The notes under the pieces: model-generated
What the model saw: only the letters and a program-made list of their open reading frames with translations
Databases searched by the model: none
What the model was told of the DNA's origin: nothing
Program-made: the position numbers and the translations under genes
In this document: piece by piece, positions 1 through 33,452 of the stretch
How positions within the stretch are numbered: the first letter of the stretch is position 1
How the letters are laid out: each line of letters opens with the position of its first letter
NCBI GenBank assembly: GCA_009760855.2
Contig: WPIO01000071.1
Location: forward strand, 141,001 to 205,000
Length of the DNA: 64,000 nucleotides
Direction: 5' to 3'
DNA from: Cristatella mucedo
Lineage: Eukaryota > Bryozoa > Phylactolaemata > Cristatellidae

Positions 1-630
1 TCGCAGCACCGTGGCGAACAGCTCGCGCGTGTTGACGACGAGGAACGACGCGCCGGTGGCCGTGACAGTGCGCTGCAGGCCCGCCTCGTCGGTGGCGATG
101 TAGTCGTACATTTGGGCGTGCGTGGTCGACCACACCGAGTGCGTGGGCTCGCGGAACAGTACCAGTCCTCGACGCTCGCTCGCCAGCCGCAGGACGCGCT
201 CCACTCGCGCCGACGTGAAGCGAACCGACGCGTCGAGCCACCAGAGCGCCCGGTGCTCGGCGAGCGTCTCCATGACGACGAGCGGCTTGAACGCGTACGT
301 CTTCAGCGCACGAACGTGCTCCGGGTACTTGGCGAAGTCGAAGCGCCTGTACTGGACGCCGCAGAGCGACCGGACTCGGTCGGCCTGCTCCGCCGTCAGG
401 CCCAGGTCCCAGTACAGGAGGCGGGCGCAGCGGAAGTGCGTCTGGATGCTGTTCACCAGAACGAGACTCTCGTCGAAGTGGTCGGCGCTGCAGCCGGTGA
501 CCAAGACAAGAGCCCGGCCGAGGTCGAGCGACGCCACGCTCGAAGCGGCGACGGCTCGCTCGCCGGAGGCGAAAATCTCCGCCGCCGCCGTCGAAGGAAC
601 TCGCAGCGCCTTGGCGGCAGTTCGGCACTA
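1..630 (-). CDS. DUF1647-like glycosyltransferase-type domain (partial, runs off left edge)
   Basis: The minus strand is open from the TAG at 628-630 to the window edge. The translation holds a domain that I recognise as DUF1647-like: a beta-strand LVLVTGCSADHF, then LVLVNSIQTHF, LLYWDLGL, YRRFDFAKYPEHV, a YAFKPLVV segment, and the hallmark ALWWLDASVRF, followed by TTHAQMYDYIATD. Members of this family are type II membrane proteins of invertebrates with a presumed GT-A-like fold; no reaction is firmly assigned. The WWLDASVRF segment would take the place of the DxD-type site. The C-terminal part is outside the window. The upstream ORF at 631-1113 is in the same frame and supplies the membrane anchor, but the TAG lies between them. 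Other glycosyltransferase-like families are possible; the DUF1647 call is from memory of family motifs. Confidence 0.72.
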
Positions 631-1113
631 GGTCCTCGGTCGGGCGCCGCCGCAGCAGCACAGCCGATATGCGACCTCGACGTGCGGCGGCAGTGGTTCG
701 GCGGCCGACGCAGCTGCAGCGTCGTCGCCGTCGTCGTCGGCGACGACGGTGAGAAACCGCAGCTGCTCATCGGCCGAGACGCCGTCGTCAGTGCAGCTCG
801 CCTCATAGCCCGGGAAGCTCAGGTTCAGAGTCGTTGTAGTCGCCGCCGTCGATCGAGGCAGCGACGCCGACCTCCGGGAGCTCTCCGATGGATCAAACGC
901 TGCGGACGTCCGCGACGATTCGTCGTCGTACGTCAGCGCCTTGCAGGGCATCCCCCAGCTCGGCAGCAATAGCCAGGAGGACAAGAAAAAGTCTGGCCAT
1001 GGCCAGCGACCAGCTGCCAGCAGCAGCAGCGCCAGGGCGGCGGCGGCGCAGCGGACGACGAACGCTCTCCTCGCCGACAGCGAGCGACCAGCGTTGAACA
1101 GGCAAACGTTCAT
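628..1113 (-). CDS. N-terminal signal-anchor segment of the DUF1647-like protein, ends at TAG
   Basis: The ORF starts with ATG at 1113 and runs 161 codons to TAG at 628-630. Residues 1-20 are basic (RSLSARRAF), and residues 21-34 are a hydrophobic run AAAALALLLLAAG, followed by a further hydrophobic stretch WPDFFLSSWLLLPSWG. This is the layout of a type II Golgi membrane protein. A serine/threonine-rich stem and an acidic Asp run follow. The catalytic domain continues in the same frame after the stop. A 66-nt GT..AG interval at 610-675 would remove the TAG and keep the frame, but its donor (GTCGCA) is weak. The alternatives are a sequencing error, a pseudogene, or two separate exons. Confidence 0.5.
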   Translation of the reverse strand: MNVCLFNAGRSLSARRAFVVRCAAAALALLLLAAGRWPWPDFFLSSWLLLPSWGMPCKALTYDDESSRTSAAFDPSESSRRSASLPRSTAATTTTLNLSFPGYEASCTDDGVSADEQLRFLTVVADDDGDDAAAASAAEPLPPHVEVAYRLCCCGGARPRT

Positions 1114-1153
1114 GACCGACGCTCAGCGGCCGACGAGACTCTCGTTCTCTGCT

Positions 1154-1212
1154 CGGCGAGTCGGATCTAGGACGAGACGAAAATGAGAGAGAGAGAAGGG
1201 AGAGGGAAGAGC
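1154..1212 (+). repeat. short purine-rich (GA)n tract
   Basis: This is an imperfect GA-rich tract just upstream of the ATG of the left-edge gene, on the antisense strand relative to it. On that gene's sense strand it would be CT-rich 5' leader or promoter DNA. Confidence 0.6.
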
Positions 1213-1513
1213 TCCTGAGCATAATGGGCGCGCGCTAGCTGGTGGAAGCGCCTTGCCGTCTCGGCGAGCCTCGCCGCCAGTGCCGCCCCCCTCCTCTCCG
1301 TCTCAAGCCGCTCAGCCGGCCCACTGAACGACCGACAGAGCGCTTCTGTTAGGGGTACGCAGCAGCAGCAGCAGCAGCCCGTAGCGTTTGGCAGCAGACG
1401 GTCGTGTTGACAAATTTTTCGTCGAGCAACGTTCAGCTTCGCTGACTTCTGGCGTCAGGGCGAGCCTCGGTGAGCTTATGCAGCTGGGAGCTCTTAGTGA
1501 GGATCGAGAGAGA

Positions 1514-1578
<65 letters not shown>

Positions 1579-2510
1579 CGAGAAGCAGGAACTGCCGCGA
1601 CTTACAGGGCCTTCCTGCCTGCCTGCCTCTGCCGAAATACGTCGGCTCGTGCTATCTATCCGTCGTCCCGTGTGTCCCTATTCCTCTTGGAATTCTCTCC
1701 CCCCCCCCTGCGCTCGGGCGAAGGACTTCTGGGTTTCGCCGCCACCAGCAGGGCCTGAGTGCTCTGGTCGAAAAACCAGACTGCTGGAAAATTTTCCCCT
1801 TAGGCCCTTTCGTAGTCAAGAGTGTTGGGACGACCGTTTTCAGGACTTTATCGGGGAGACATACCTTGACCTCGGCCTAGCCGACTGCTGAGGCCTGCTC
1901 TCATTCGAATGAACCCGATTCGCTGGAAACAATTAGGGCTGGTGGGTGATACGTCACGCGACGGATACCACCAAAACATTCCGAGATCAGGGCGTGCTAA
2001 GAAATAGGCCATAGAAAGTTTAACATGGCTGCAGGCGCTAGCAGTAATCGAAATAAATTTCTTTGCAAACAAACAGTCGTATGCAGCAAACAGCGCTCGG
2101 CGATCATAATCGCTTGACGAAAGACTTTTTCGTTTCATCGGTAAGATACTGCTCGCTCGAAGTCCCACAGCCGGGTATTAATAATAATAACGATTAAGCA
2201 TTCTCACAGCGCCCTAACAGAGCTAATCTGTTTCTAGGCACTTTACGAACGGAACGTATGCATAGCGACCTTAAAGAACTGATCTATTTATGTAAATTCG
2301 CCGGAAAGAGAGCATGTCAATTGGCTAGTAATAGCATGCGAAACCTCAGCCCGAAACCATACACAAATAGGACAATTCACTGAAACGGAGTAGAGGTCGT
2401 GCAAGTGGCGATAAATGGCTACCTCCCGTGTGGGAAAGTCTCGATTGTGGCGTCTTTTGGGCACCACCGCTCGCACCCGCTGAGCAGCTTGAAGGGCTGA
2501 TTTTTTTAAA
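1210..2510. other. intergenic stretch without a recognisable gene
   Basis: I see no conserved protein or RNA gene here. It contains one (GA)n array at 1506-1574 and a C10 run at 1699-1708. ORFs over the GA array encode only alternating Glu-Arg and are not credible. Confidence 0.6.
1506..1574 (+). repeat. (GA)n microsatellite
   Basis: About 68 bp of nearly pure GA on the plus strand. Confidence 0.95.
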
Positions 2511-2511
2511 G

Positions 2512-2975
2512 GTTTCTCGAATTGAATGATGATAAAACTAAATTCAAGTTATGGGCAAAACAAGTGTGATTCAGAAACTGGAAGGGCTGACGCTCAAGAT
2601 CGGCTCTGCCAGCATATGTCCTGTTGAATGTGTACACACTCTAGGTGTCATGTTCCAAAGTGACCTTTCGTAAGACGGGCCACATCAGCTCGACAATCAA
2701 GTCTGCCTGCTTTCAGCTACATAAAATTGCTAACTATCGGGCTTGTTTAGACAGGGACATCTAAGTTGGTCCATGCATTTGTGACATCCCGTCTTGACTT
2801 CTGTAACTCACTGCTTGCTGGACCACTGGCATGGGCAATCAATCTGACGCTTATAGCCGGTGCACAACCGCGCAGCTAGGCTTGTCTGTCGTGAGCGTCG
2901 CAGTTGCCACATCACACCACTTCTCCCTGACCTGCACTGGCCACCAGTTAAGCAATGCATCGACTTCAAGGGGTT
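2512..2975 (+). mobile_element. L2-like LINE family A, reverse transcriptase fragment (decayed)
   Basis: The sequence matches, base by base with many changes, the region downstream of the reverse transcriptase active site in the intact copy at 29536-30938: the asparagine/aspartate-rich start, the SASICPVE-type segment, and the C-terminal cysteine/leucine-rich part. It is interrupted by indels and stops and lacks a 3' tail. Confidence 0.8.
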
Positions 2976-3403
2976 TGTCTGCTGAGAGTATAGGCCCAGA
3001 CTGCCTATGCAGCCTCAGACTCTTGAGGGGCTGACAATAGACGCTCTCGGCGAATTGATGACTCGGCACAACTCAATGCACTGGCGGCATCTATGCGGAC
3101 ATTTATATGGCGCGAACTGCCATCGGCTGTCGGGTAGGTTCGGAACGAACAATTGTTTGACAGTGCAGAGACAAAGCTTACGTGAGCTGCCGGAAGAGTA
3201 CAGAGGGATGGAGAGGGCTAGATCCCGGGCACCGGCAGCCGGCTAGAGTTCATAGACTGGGCTTAGCCGGCAAGGTTTCTGAATCGAGTGCTCGGTGTTG
3301 GAGCCAGCAGACCTGTCGCTTGGTCGCGCTACCCGGCCCGACGACATGTCGTGCGTAGGTCCTTCATAGGAGCTCTGTGGTCGCTTGGTAAACCGCAATT
3401 TTG

Positions 3404-3605
3404 GAACAGGACACCCATATTTCGTGCAAATGCTACAGGAGATAAGCAGATTGAGCCGATTTTGAGCATAAGGCATTGCAATTTCTAAGTCACAATTCGT
3501 TTGCCCATGACTAGGGAGTTGATTTTATTATCATTCAATTTGGGAAAGTTTGCTACCATTGATGAGCATGTGTCAGCAAAATGTGCAGCGAAGGATTTAA
3601 GAGAA
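3404..3605 (-). mobile_element. LINE family A fragment, opposite orientation
   Basis: The reverse complement reads the stretch from the ANFLKLNDDK-like segment through the ISPVESARNLG-like segment of family A. It is diverged and short, and lies head-on to the next copy. Confidence 0.7.
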
Positions 3606-3637
3606 TTTTACTTGATGGAAGGCTAGGAGAAATAAAT

Positions 3638-5236
3638 AGAAGAGCAACTACCGCCCAGTCTCCCTTCTACCATTCCTATCAAAGACACTGGGACGGGTCG
3701 TGGCAGACCAGCTGAACTCATATATCGAAACCTCACACCTTGCTAGTAAGTTCCAGTCTGGCTTTAGAGCTAATTACTCTACAGAGTCAGCATTGCTTAG
3801 GGCATACAACGATATACTTAGGAATGCAGACGTTGATAAAGTGTCTCTGCTTGTTTTGCTCGATCTATCGGCAGCTTTTGCCACCATCGATCACTAAGTT
3901 CTTCTAAAGTGCCTATCGTCTCGCCTGGGCATCACTGGCACTGCTCTGCAGTGGTTCAGGTCCTATCTCAGTGGGAGACTCCAGAGTATTGACGTGAATG
4001 GACAAAGATCATCTGAAGTACCTCTGAAATATGGAGTACCTTAGGGCTCCGTGCTAAGTCCGGTTCTTTTCACGGTTTATACTCTGCCTCTTGCTGATGT
4101 GATTGCCAAGCACAGTCTAGGCTTTCACTTCTATGCAGATGACACTCAGTTGTACCTTTGCTTTGATCCCACCCAGCCTTCGAGCACCTCAAATTCTCTA
4201 AACTCACTTGCTGCATGCATTGATGACATCCGCACACGGATGGCAGCAAATTTTCTAAAACAAAACAATAACAAAACTAACTCAACAGTTATGGGCAAAC
4301 CCAGTGTGATTCAGAGATTGGAAAGGCTGTCTCTCAAAATTGGCACCACCAGCATATCTCCTGTCGAATCAGCTCGAAATCTAGGTGTCATATTCCAAAG
4401 CGACCTCTCGTTAGACGACCAGATCAGCTCAACAGTCAAATCTGCCTATTTTCAGCTTTATAACATTGCTAAAATTTGGGCTTGTTTAGATAAGGATACC
4501 ACGTCTAAGTTGGTCCATGCATTTGTGACATCTCGTCTCGACTTCTGCAACTCACTGCTCGCTGGCCTACCAGCATGTGCGATCAGGCGATTGCAGCTGG
4601 TGCAAAACTCTGCAGCTAGGCTTGTCTGTCGTGAGCGTCGCAGTTGCCACATTACTCCACTTCTCGCCGACCTGCACTGGCTACCAGTCAAGCAACGGAT
4701 TGACTTCAAGGTGTTTTTCGCTCACTTTTAGGTCACTTTATTCTATGGCTCCAGCCTACCTCTCAGATATGCTCCCCCATCAGGCCAAGCATCGTACCAC
4801 CTGCTTTTCGGAATCCAACAGTCTAGAAATACCTCGTACAAACCTCAAATCCTATGGAGACCGTGCATTTAGTTCGTATGATCCCAAAGCCTGGAACTCC
4901 CTCCCGACCTGCGTCAGAACATCCCCTGACCTGACCACATTTAAAAGGAACTTAAAAACACTTATTTAGAACAGCATTTAGTGGGTCCCTGATTTGTCCT
5001 TTACGTGCTTATGCGTGCTGACACTGTGCATGCTGCCACTAACCACATTTGCATGCTGACCCTGTGCATGTCACCCCTAACCATGTTATTCATTTTGTTT
5101 GTTTTTCAAGCATGATTTTACTTACCATTCAATTGCATTTCCATTTGCAGAAAATGTAAAGCGCCTAGAAAGAGATTAAGTTATCTGAGGGCGCTTTATC
5201 AAGTGCATTATTATTATTTTTATTATTATTACATTC
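3638..5236 (+). mobile_element. LINE family A copy with 3' tail, ORF broken
   Basis: This is a 5'-truncated non-LTR retrotransposon of the L2/CR1 type. The reverse transcriptase begins near the NYRPVSLLP motif (motif 1) and includes SGFRANYSTESALL, LVLLDLSAAF, the palm motif FHFYADDTQLYL at about 4120-4155, and the C-terminal domain LADLHWLPVKQRIDF. Stops break the frame, for example after the ATIDH segment near 3895 and in the VPxGS motif near 4042. The 3' end carries the conserved signature GAGGGCGCTTTATCAAGTGC followed by (ATT)n at 5209-5236. The active-site YADD survives but the copy cannot make a full protein. Confidence 0.93.
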
Positions 5237-5445
5237 TCGCGTCATCTGCATAGCATTGAAAGCTTAGATTGCGCTTGGCGATAATATATGAGCATGAGCG
5301 ATTGTATATGCTGTTAAAAGAAGTAGACCGAGCTCAGAGCCTTGAGGTGTCCTTGTATTTAAGTTATTCCTCTGATGACATTTGCCCGTTCAAATCAATA
5401 TTCAGTTCGACTTCACTTTCCCGCATTGGGTCGACATGCAATCGC

Positions 5446-5580
<135 letters not shown>

Positions 5581-6386
5581 CTGCAGAATCACTATCCTTG
5601 TCAGTCGGTCGGCATTCTGCTACTCGGTTTAGCCGCCATGACGCTTAGCCCACGGCTGGCTATCTGGCATCCTTAGTTAGGGTGGTCGGGAGAGGCTTTC
5701 GCGAGCGTCAGTACAAACGAAATTAGTACCACGAGAAGGTGTAATACATCAAAGTAAATCGATGCCCGATTTCGATGTCGCTCGCCCTCCGCCTATTCTT
5801 TCGGGCGGAACGTGTCTCGTGCTCGTATTTCTCCCATTAATCCGGTCCAGTGTGCGGTGCATAGATAATAGCTACAATAGGTAATCTGTAAAGCAAACGT
5901 GACTATAAACAAAACGAGCGGAAATGGCAAACTGAGTGAGTGATCCGCGTCAGACCTGAAGGAGAATGGCAGACATAAGATTTTGGATTTAGCTCTTTGT
6001 AGGCGATCGCTAGCCCCAGCGCTCTGGTGCTCAGGGAATGCATCTGCTCCTGCGTCATCTAGATCTTTTTCGGCTCTTTCACATGTCACAGACAGCTCTC
6101 TCGCCCGTCTAGCACATGTCCGGTCTCTGCTGGCTCGATCTCCTGCACTCTCGCTCGCCGCAGGCGACGGAAACCGGGTCCCTTTCCGTCGTCTGCGGCG
6201 GCGCCTAAGCGGCTCCGAACCAACGCGAAAGCAATGCTTCGTCAGGTCTGCGACCCCCCCCCCCGGCGCCGGGAATCTCGCTTGATACTCTGCTCACTCA
6301 CGCACATCGAAAGTGGAGTCGGCTGCAGCCACCGCTCCCCGAGGTCGCGCTGGTCGGCTCCGAAGTCACCCGTCAGCGTCACCCCT

Positions 6387-6672
6387 GGAGTGGCAGACTG
6401 CCGGCCGCCTCGGGCTCCCTCCACTGCGGTCGGCGGAGCGTAGTGCCGAACCGCGGCCGTCGAAGGGTTTTCGCTCGTCGGAAGGGGCGTCACCTAATGC
6501 GACTCGTATGCCTTCACGGCTGCCGTTCGATGGAGTGGCAGACTGCCGGCCGCCTCGGGCTCCCTCCACTGCCGGTCGGAGCATAGTGCCGAACCGCGGC
6601 CGTCGAAGGGTTTTCGCTCGTCGGAAGGGGCGTCGCCTAATGCGACTCGTCTGCCTTCACGGCTGCCGTTGG
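6387..6672 (+). repeat. direct tandem duplication of a ~143-bp unit
   Basis: The stretch from GAGTGGCAGACTGCCGGCCG (6387) to the CCTTCACGGCTGCCGTT end at about 6530 is repeated almost exactly at 6532-6672. Differences are a few substitutions and short indels. The repeated unit is GC-rich and has no recognisable coding content. Confidence 0.88.
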
Positions 6673-7267
6673 AGTCGCGGCCCAAGCGGCTGAAGAAATT
6701 CGGGCCCGTTAGAGGCAGTTGGACCCAGGAGAAGATCGCCCGCCAGCTGCGCGAATCAAAATGTGTCTAGTTTCATTTTACGGCGTCTTCCTTTCGTAAG
6801 CGCGACCTCGACTCCGTAGGGGTCGCTCGAAGTTACCATTCGAAACCAGCTGGCACAGGGTAGACGGACCTCCACGATAGGTCTCTTCGTAAGCCTGTGC
6901 AAATACCTTAGCAAATAGCCAAGCTCTCAAAAGTCCGTAGGCATATTAAATCAGCACCACGCTGAATAGGCTTGGCAAACAGCTGCACAAGGGGCGGCTG
7001 AGAAGGAACTGGTCCCTTATCCTAAAATTCAATATCCCAATTCCCTTCACCCAAAAGCTAATAGCCTTTGGCTGGAGCTACCGCAGGGCAGCGGACTTGC
7101 TCTCCTGGCGCGGCGACTGGGCCGCTTGGCTCTCACCGAATCTCGCGGCAGGCGATGAACAATAAGGAAGCTGAGCAGCTGAGCTGAGGTCTAAAACCGT
7201 CTCAGTCTCTGCTTCGGCAGATTGACTTGTCCTTTGTGAGCCTGCGTTTCTGAAATCGTGCAAGATG

Positions 7268-8030
7268 CGACTAATGTCATGTATCTCAGTCTGTAACTCC
7301 ACAAAGTCATAAAGACCATGTGGGTGTTAAGCAGGAGAGTTTTGTATAGCGCACTCACAGCCTAATCGGCTTTCGGTACGCATTCGGTAGCCAACAGACT
7401 TCGTCTCACGCAACAGAGAGAAAGTGGGAAGCATAGCAGAGTCTGGAGAGCAATTGAGGTAGTGAGTGGCATGGAAGTAGCAGCTGAGGACAACTGAAAA
7501 GGATGAACCATAGTCGGCAGTAGGAGAGTAGTTGTCGTTGCTTAAGAACTGTTGAAGCGAGTTCCACAGTCTGGGACCTGCAGAGCTCAAGCTTCTGTCG
7601 CCAATGGTCTTTAAGCTGAGGAATGGGACAGCTAATTTATTGTCCACACAGGACCTGAGAGTGCGAACATGCTTAAACTGATGCAGCAGTTCACCTAGGT
7701 ACAAAAGATCCAAGCCGTGGCAGGCCATGTGGGTCAGCGTAAGAACTTTGCTCTGTATCTGCTGCTCAACCGGCATCCATCCTAGTCCTTTTAGCAAAGG
7801 AGACACGTGCTCAAAACCGCTGGGACTTAAAGACTAGCCTTGCAGCAATATTCATAGTCTGCAGCAGTGGCTTAGTAGCTTTTTTTGGCAGCCCAGCCAA
7901 AAGGGAATTACAATAATTAAGCCGAGACAGAACTAATGGAGCTAGTTAATTTTTCTAGCCATCTTGCATGATACTGGTTGCTACTCGGTTAAGCATGCTC
8001 AAAACACGAGAGATGATTGGGTTCTCTTGC
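7268..8030 (-). mobile_element. L2-like LINE family B, 3' portion
   Basis: The reverse complement encodes the C-terminal part of a reverse transcriptase distinct from family A: SPLLKGLGWMPVEQQIQSKV, LRSCVDNKLAVPF, GDRSLSSAGPRLWNSL and a conserved tail ending KSVGYRMRTESRLGCECAIQ. The same block recurs at 8376-8760/10447-10700, 20836-21420, 36545-36975 and 62508-62830, so this is a repeat family and not a host gene. Confidence 0.88.
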
Positions 8031-8375
8031 GTTGCCATATAAATAAAATTATTATAGATAAATGAAGACGATCACCAAACCACTTCCGGCCGCGTTCATG
8101 GTATCAGCGTTCATGGCGCGAGCAGCTAACATTGCGTCGAGCAGCTAACATTGCGTCGTCTATGTATAGATTGAGCTCATTTTGCAATGGGCAGTCCTCA
8201 TGCTAGCTAATACTGCATGGTTACGTCGTCGTTTGGTGGGCAGCCACCTCATTTCTTGCTCATCCTGCTATGAGCACTGGGCCCACAGAAAAAAGAGTTG
8301 GCTCTAGGAACAAACATCGCCTTATCAGCTTTTGTGAAGGAGAGGCATCCGACAGTGAATTAAACTAGCTCATTT

Positions 8376-8760
8376 TTGTATCGGCTATATTATTGTTATT
8401 CCTTTTTGGCAGGGCTACCAAAAACAGCAGCTAGACCACTACAAATGGCAATGAATACGGCTGCAACGCTAGTTTTCAAGTGCCAGGGGTTTGAGCACGC
8501 GTCTCCTTTGCTAAAAGAGCTAGGGTGGCTGGAGGTTGATCAATGTATACAGAGCAAGTTGTTATGCTGGCCCACAAGGCCGGCTAAGGCTTGGCTCATC
8601 CATAACTAGCTGAACTGCTGTACCAGTTTCAGCCTCCTCATGCCCTCAGGTTCTGTATGAACAATAAATTAGCTGTTCCATTCTTCAGCCTAAAGACCGT
8701 TGGCGACAGAAGCTGTAGCTCTGCAGATACTAGACTGTGGAGCTCCCTTCCACGATTCTT
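8376..8760 (+). mobile_element. LINE family B fragment, left half, split by a family A insertion
   Basis: The frame reads FLAGLPKTAARPLQMAMNTA, then SPLLKELGWLEVDQCIQSKL, then decays. It stops at CCACGATTCTT (8760), exactly where the family A element begins, and resumes at 10447. Confidence 0.88.
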
Positions 8761-10452
8761 TTAATTTAATTAATATATCATTAGCCTCAGGTCAGTTCCC
8801 AGCACCTTTCAAAAAATCTGTAGTCGGGCCACTTCTCAAGAAAACTACACTTGACCAAGAGAACTTGAGCAACTACCGCCCAGTTTCCCTTCTACCATTC
8901 CTATCAAAGACACTCGAACGGGTCGTGGCGGACCAGCTGAACTCGTATATCGAAACCTCACACCTTGCTAGTAAGTTCCAGTCTGGCTTTAGAGCTAATC
9001 ACTCCACAGAGTCAACATTGCTTCGGGTATACAACGACCTACTTAGGAATGCAGACATGGGTAGAGTGACTCTGCTCGTTTTGCTTGATCTTTCGGCAGC
9101 TTTTGATACCATCGGCCAGAAAGTTCTTCTAGAGCGCCTCTCATCTCGCCTGGGCATCACTGGCACTGCTCTGCAGTGGTTCGGGTCCTATCTCAGTGGG
9201 AGACTCCAGAGTATTGACGGGAATGGACAAAGATCATCTGAAGTACCTCTTAAATATGGAGTACCTCAGGGCTCAGTGCTAGGTCCGGTTCTTTTCACGG
9301 TTTATACTCTGCCTCATGCTGATGTGATTGCCAAGCACAATCTAGGCTTTCACTTCTATGCAGATGAAACTCAGTTGTACCTTTGCTTTGATCCCTCCCA
9401 GCCTTCGAGCACCTCAAATTCTCTCAACTCACTAGCTGCATGCATTGATGACATCCGCACACGGATGGCAGCAAATTTTCTAAAACTTAACGATGATAAA
9501 ACTAACTTACTAGTTATGGGCAAACCCAGTGTGATCCAGAGATTGGAAAGGCTGACTCTCAAAATTGGCTCTGCCAGCATATCTCCAGTTGCATCAGCTC
9601 GAAATCTAGGTGTCATATTCCAAAGCGACCTCTCGTTAGACGACCACGTCAGCTCCAGTCAAATCCGCCTATTTTCAGCTTCATAACATTGCTAAAATTC
9701 GGGCCTGTTTGGATAAAAATACCACGTCCAAGTTGGTCCATGCATTCGTGACATCTCGTCTCGACTTCTGCAACTCACTGGCCTACCAGCATATGCGATC
9801 AGGCGATTGCAGCTGGTGCAAAACTCTGCAGCTAGGCTTGTCTGTCGTGAGCGTCGCAGTTGCCACATTACTCCACTTCTCGCCGACCTGCACTGGCTAC
9901 CAGTCAAGCAACGGATTGACTTCAAGGTTTTGTCGCTCACTTTTAGGTCCCTTCATTCTATGGCTCCAGCCTATCTGTCAGATATACTACCCCATCAGGC
10001 TAAGCATCGTACCACTCGCTTTTCGGAATCCAACAGTCTAGAAATACCTCATACAAACCTTAAATCCTTTGGAGACCGTGCATTTAGTTCATATGCTCCC
10101 AAAGCCTGGAACTCCCTCCCGACCTGCGTCAGAACATCCCCTGACCTGACCACATTTAAAAGGACCTTAAAAACACATCTATTTAGGACAGCATTTAGTG
10201 GGTCCCTGTGATTCGTTATTCACGTGCTTATGCGTGCAGACACTGTGCATGCTGCCACTAACCACATTTGCATGCTGACCCAGTGCATGTCACCCCTAAC
10301 CATATTATTCATTTCGTTTATTTTTCAAGCACAATTTTATTTACCATTCAATTGCATTTCACTTTACAGCAAATGTAAAGCGCCTAGAGAGAGATTAAGT
10401 TCTCTGAGGGCGCTTTATCAAGTGAATTATTATTATTATTATTATTATTCTT
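8761..10452 (+). mobile_element. LINE family A copy inserted into a family B copy
   Basis: This 1.69 kb copy starts upstream of the fingers domain (SGQFPAPFKKSVVGPLLKKT), and includes NYRPVSLLPFLSKTLERVV, the palm motif A LLDLSAAFDTI, GVPQGSVLGPVLF and the C-terminal domain. The catalytic box reads YADE instead of YADD, so the second catalytic aspartate is lost. A 2-nt deletion near 9655 and a short deletion near 9779 break the frame. The 3' end has the GCGCTTTATCAAGTG signature and (ATT)n. ATTCTT occurs at both ends (8755-8760 and 10447-10452) as a target-site duplication. Confidence 0.95.
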
Positions 10453-10700
10453 ACACAACCACAACTACTATCGTGCTGCCGACTATGGCTCATCCTTTCC
10501 AGCGGTCGTGATCTGCTACTTCCATGCCACTCACTACCTCAAACGCTCTCCTGACTCGGCTATGCTTCCCACTTTCTATTTGTTGTGAGAGACGAAGTCT
10601 GTTGGCTACCGAATGTGCACCGAAAGCCGCTTAGGCTCAGAGTGGGCTATCTCCTGCGTAACACCTACACAGACTTTGTGGAGTTGGAGATACATTACAT
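10447..10700 (+). mobile_element. LINE family B fragment, right half
   Basis: It resumes the family B sequence exactly where 8760 left it: the ACTATGGCTCATCCTTTCCA segment, then TGCTACTTCCATGCCACTCA, then the conserved ATGCTTCCCACTTTC and the 3' terminal region. Confidence 0.88.
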
Positions 10701-11314
10701 TTCATGCAGTTTAAACACTCCACCCCCAGCCGGCATCTGTTAAAAGTGACAGATGTGTGTTTCTTCTACTTATTCACGTGCTGTAAAATACTGTGTGCCC
10801 CCTAGAACATCTGCCGGGTAATAAAACGGGTAACCGCAGTGGCAGCCAAATGGCAGCTCAGAGGAATCTCTGGCTACGACTTTTTTACCAATGAGATCGA
10901 TCGATCCTTTTTAAAATGTCCCGGTGGACAGCAGAGCAACGCGGCAGCAGCACCTAGCCGTCGCCACACTGTCCAGGACGAGTACGATCCACCGAAGGCG
11001 ACGGCGAGGTGGCAGCAAAATAAATGGCCCCCAAGGCCAGAAAAAGACCTCGATGATTTTCCTTTACTACTGCCGTGACTGGCCACGTCAAGATCGATTA
11101 ACAGCCCTGAGGTAAATGAAGGGCGCATGCTGAAGCAAGCATCCTATCGGTTTGCCTCCCTCGACAAAGAAGTGCACGAAACTTTGGCAGACAAGCGACA
11201 GCACAGCACATGCCGGTCGACGTGTCGAGACGAAGGTCAAGGGCGATGCGGCGAAGGTCACAGCTGGCCCTCGACTGCACGCAGCAGCCGCCACCGATAG
11301 AGGCCGGGATTGAG
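10700..11314. other. 3' flank of the GMP synthase gene
   Basis: No conserved coding sequence. This stretch should contain the 3' UTR of the minus-strand GMP synthase gene. I could not find a clear AATAAA on the minus strand close to the stop. Confidence 0.45.
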
Positions 11315-33441
<22,127 letters not shown>

Positions 33442-33452
33442 CGCCAAGCTCC

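Noticed and set aside
628-630. Alternative genetic code reading TAG as an amino acid
   Set aside because: TAG ends the CEP97-like and coiled-coil genes in natural positions, so a reassigned TAG is unlikely.
112-972. 286-codon plus-strand ORF at the left edge
   Set aside because: It is the antisense shadow of the DUF1647-like gene, whose minus-strand frame has recognisable motifs.
10224-10511. Small protein with a poly-Tyr run
   Set aside because: It translates the 3' UTR and ATT tail of LINE family A.
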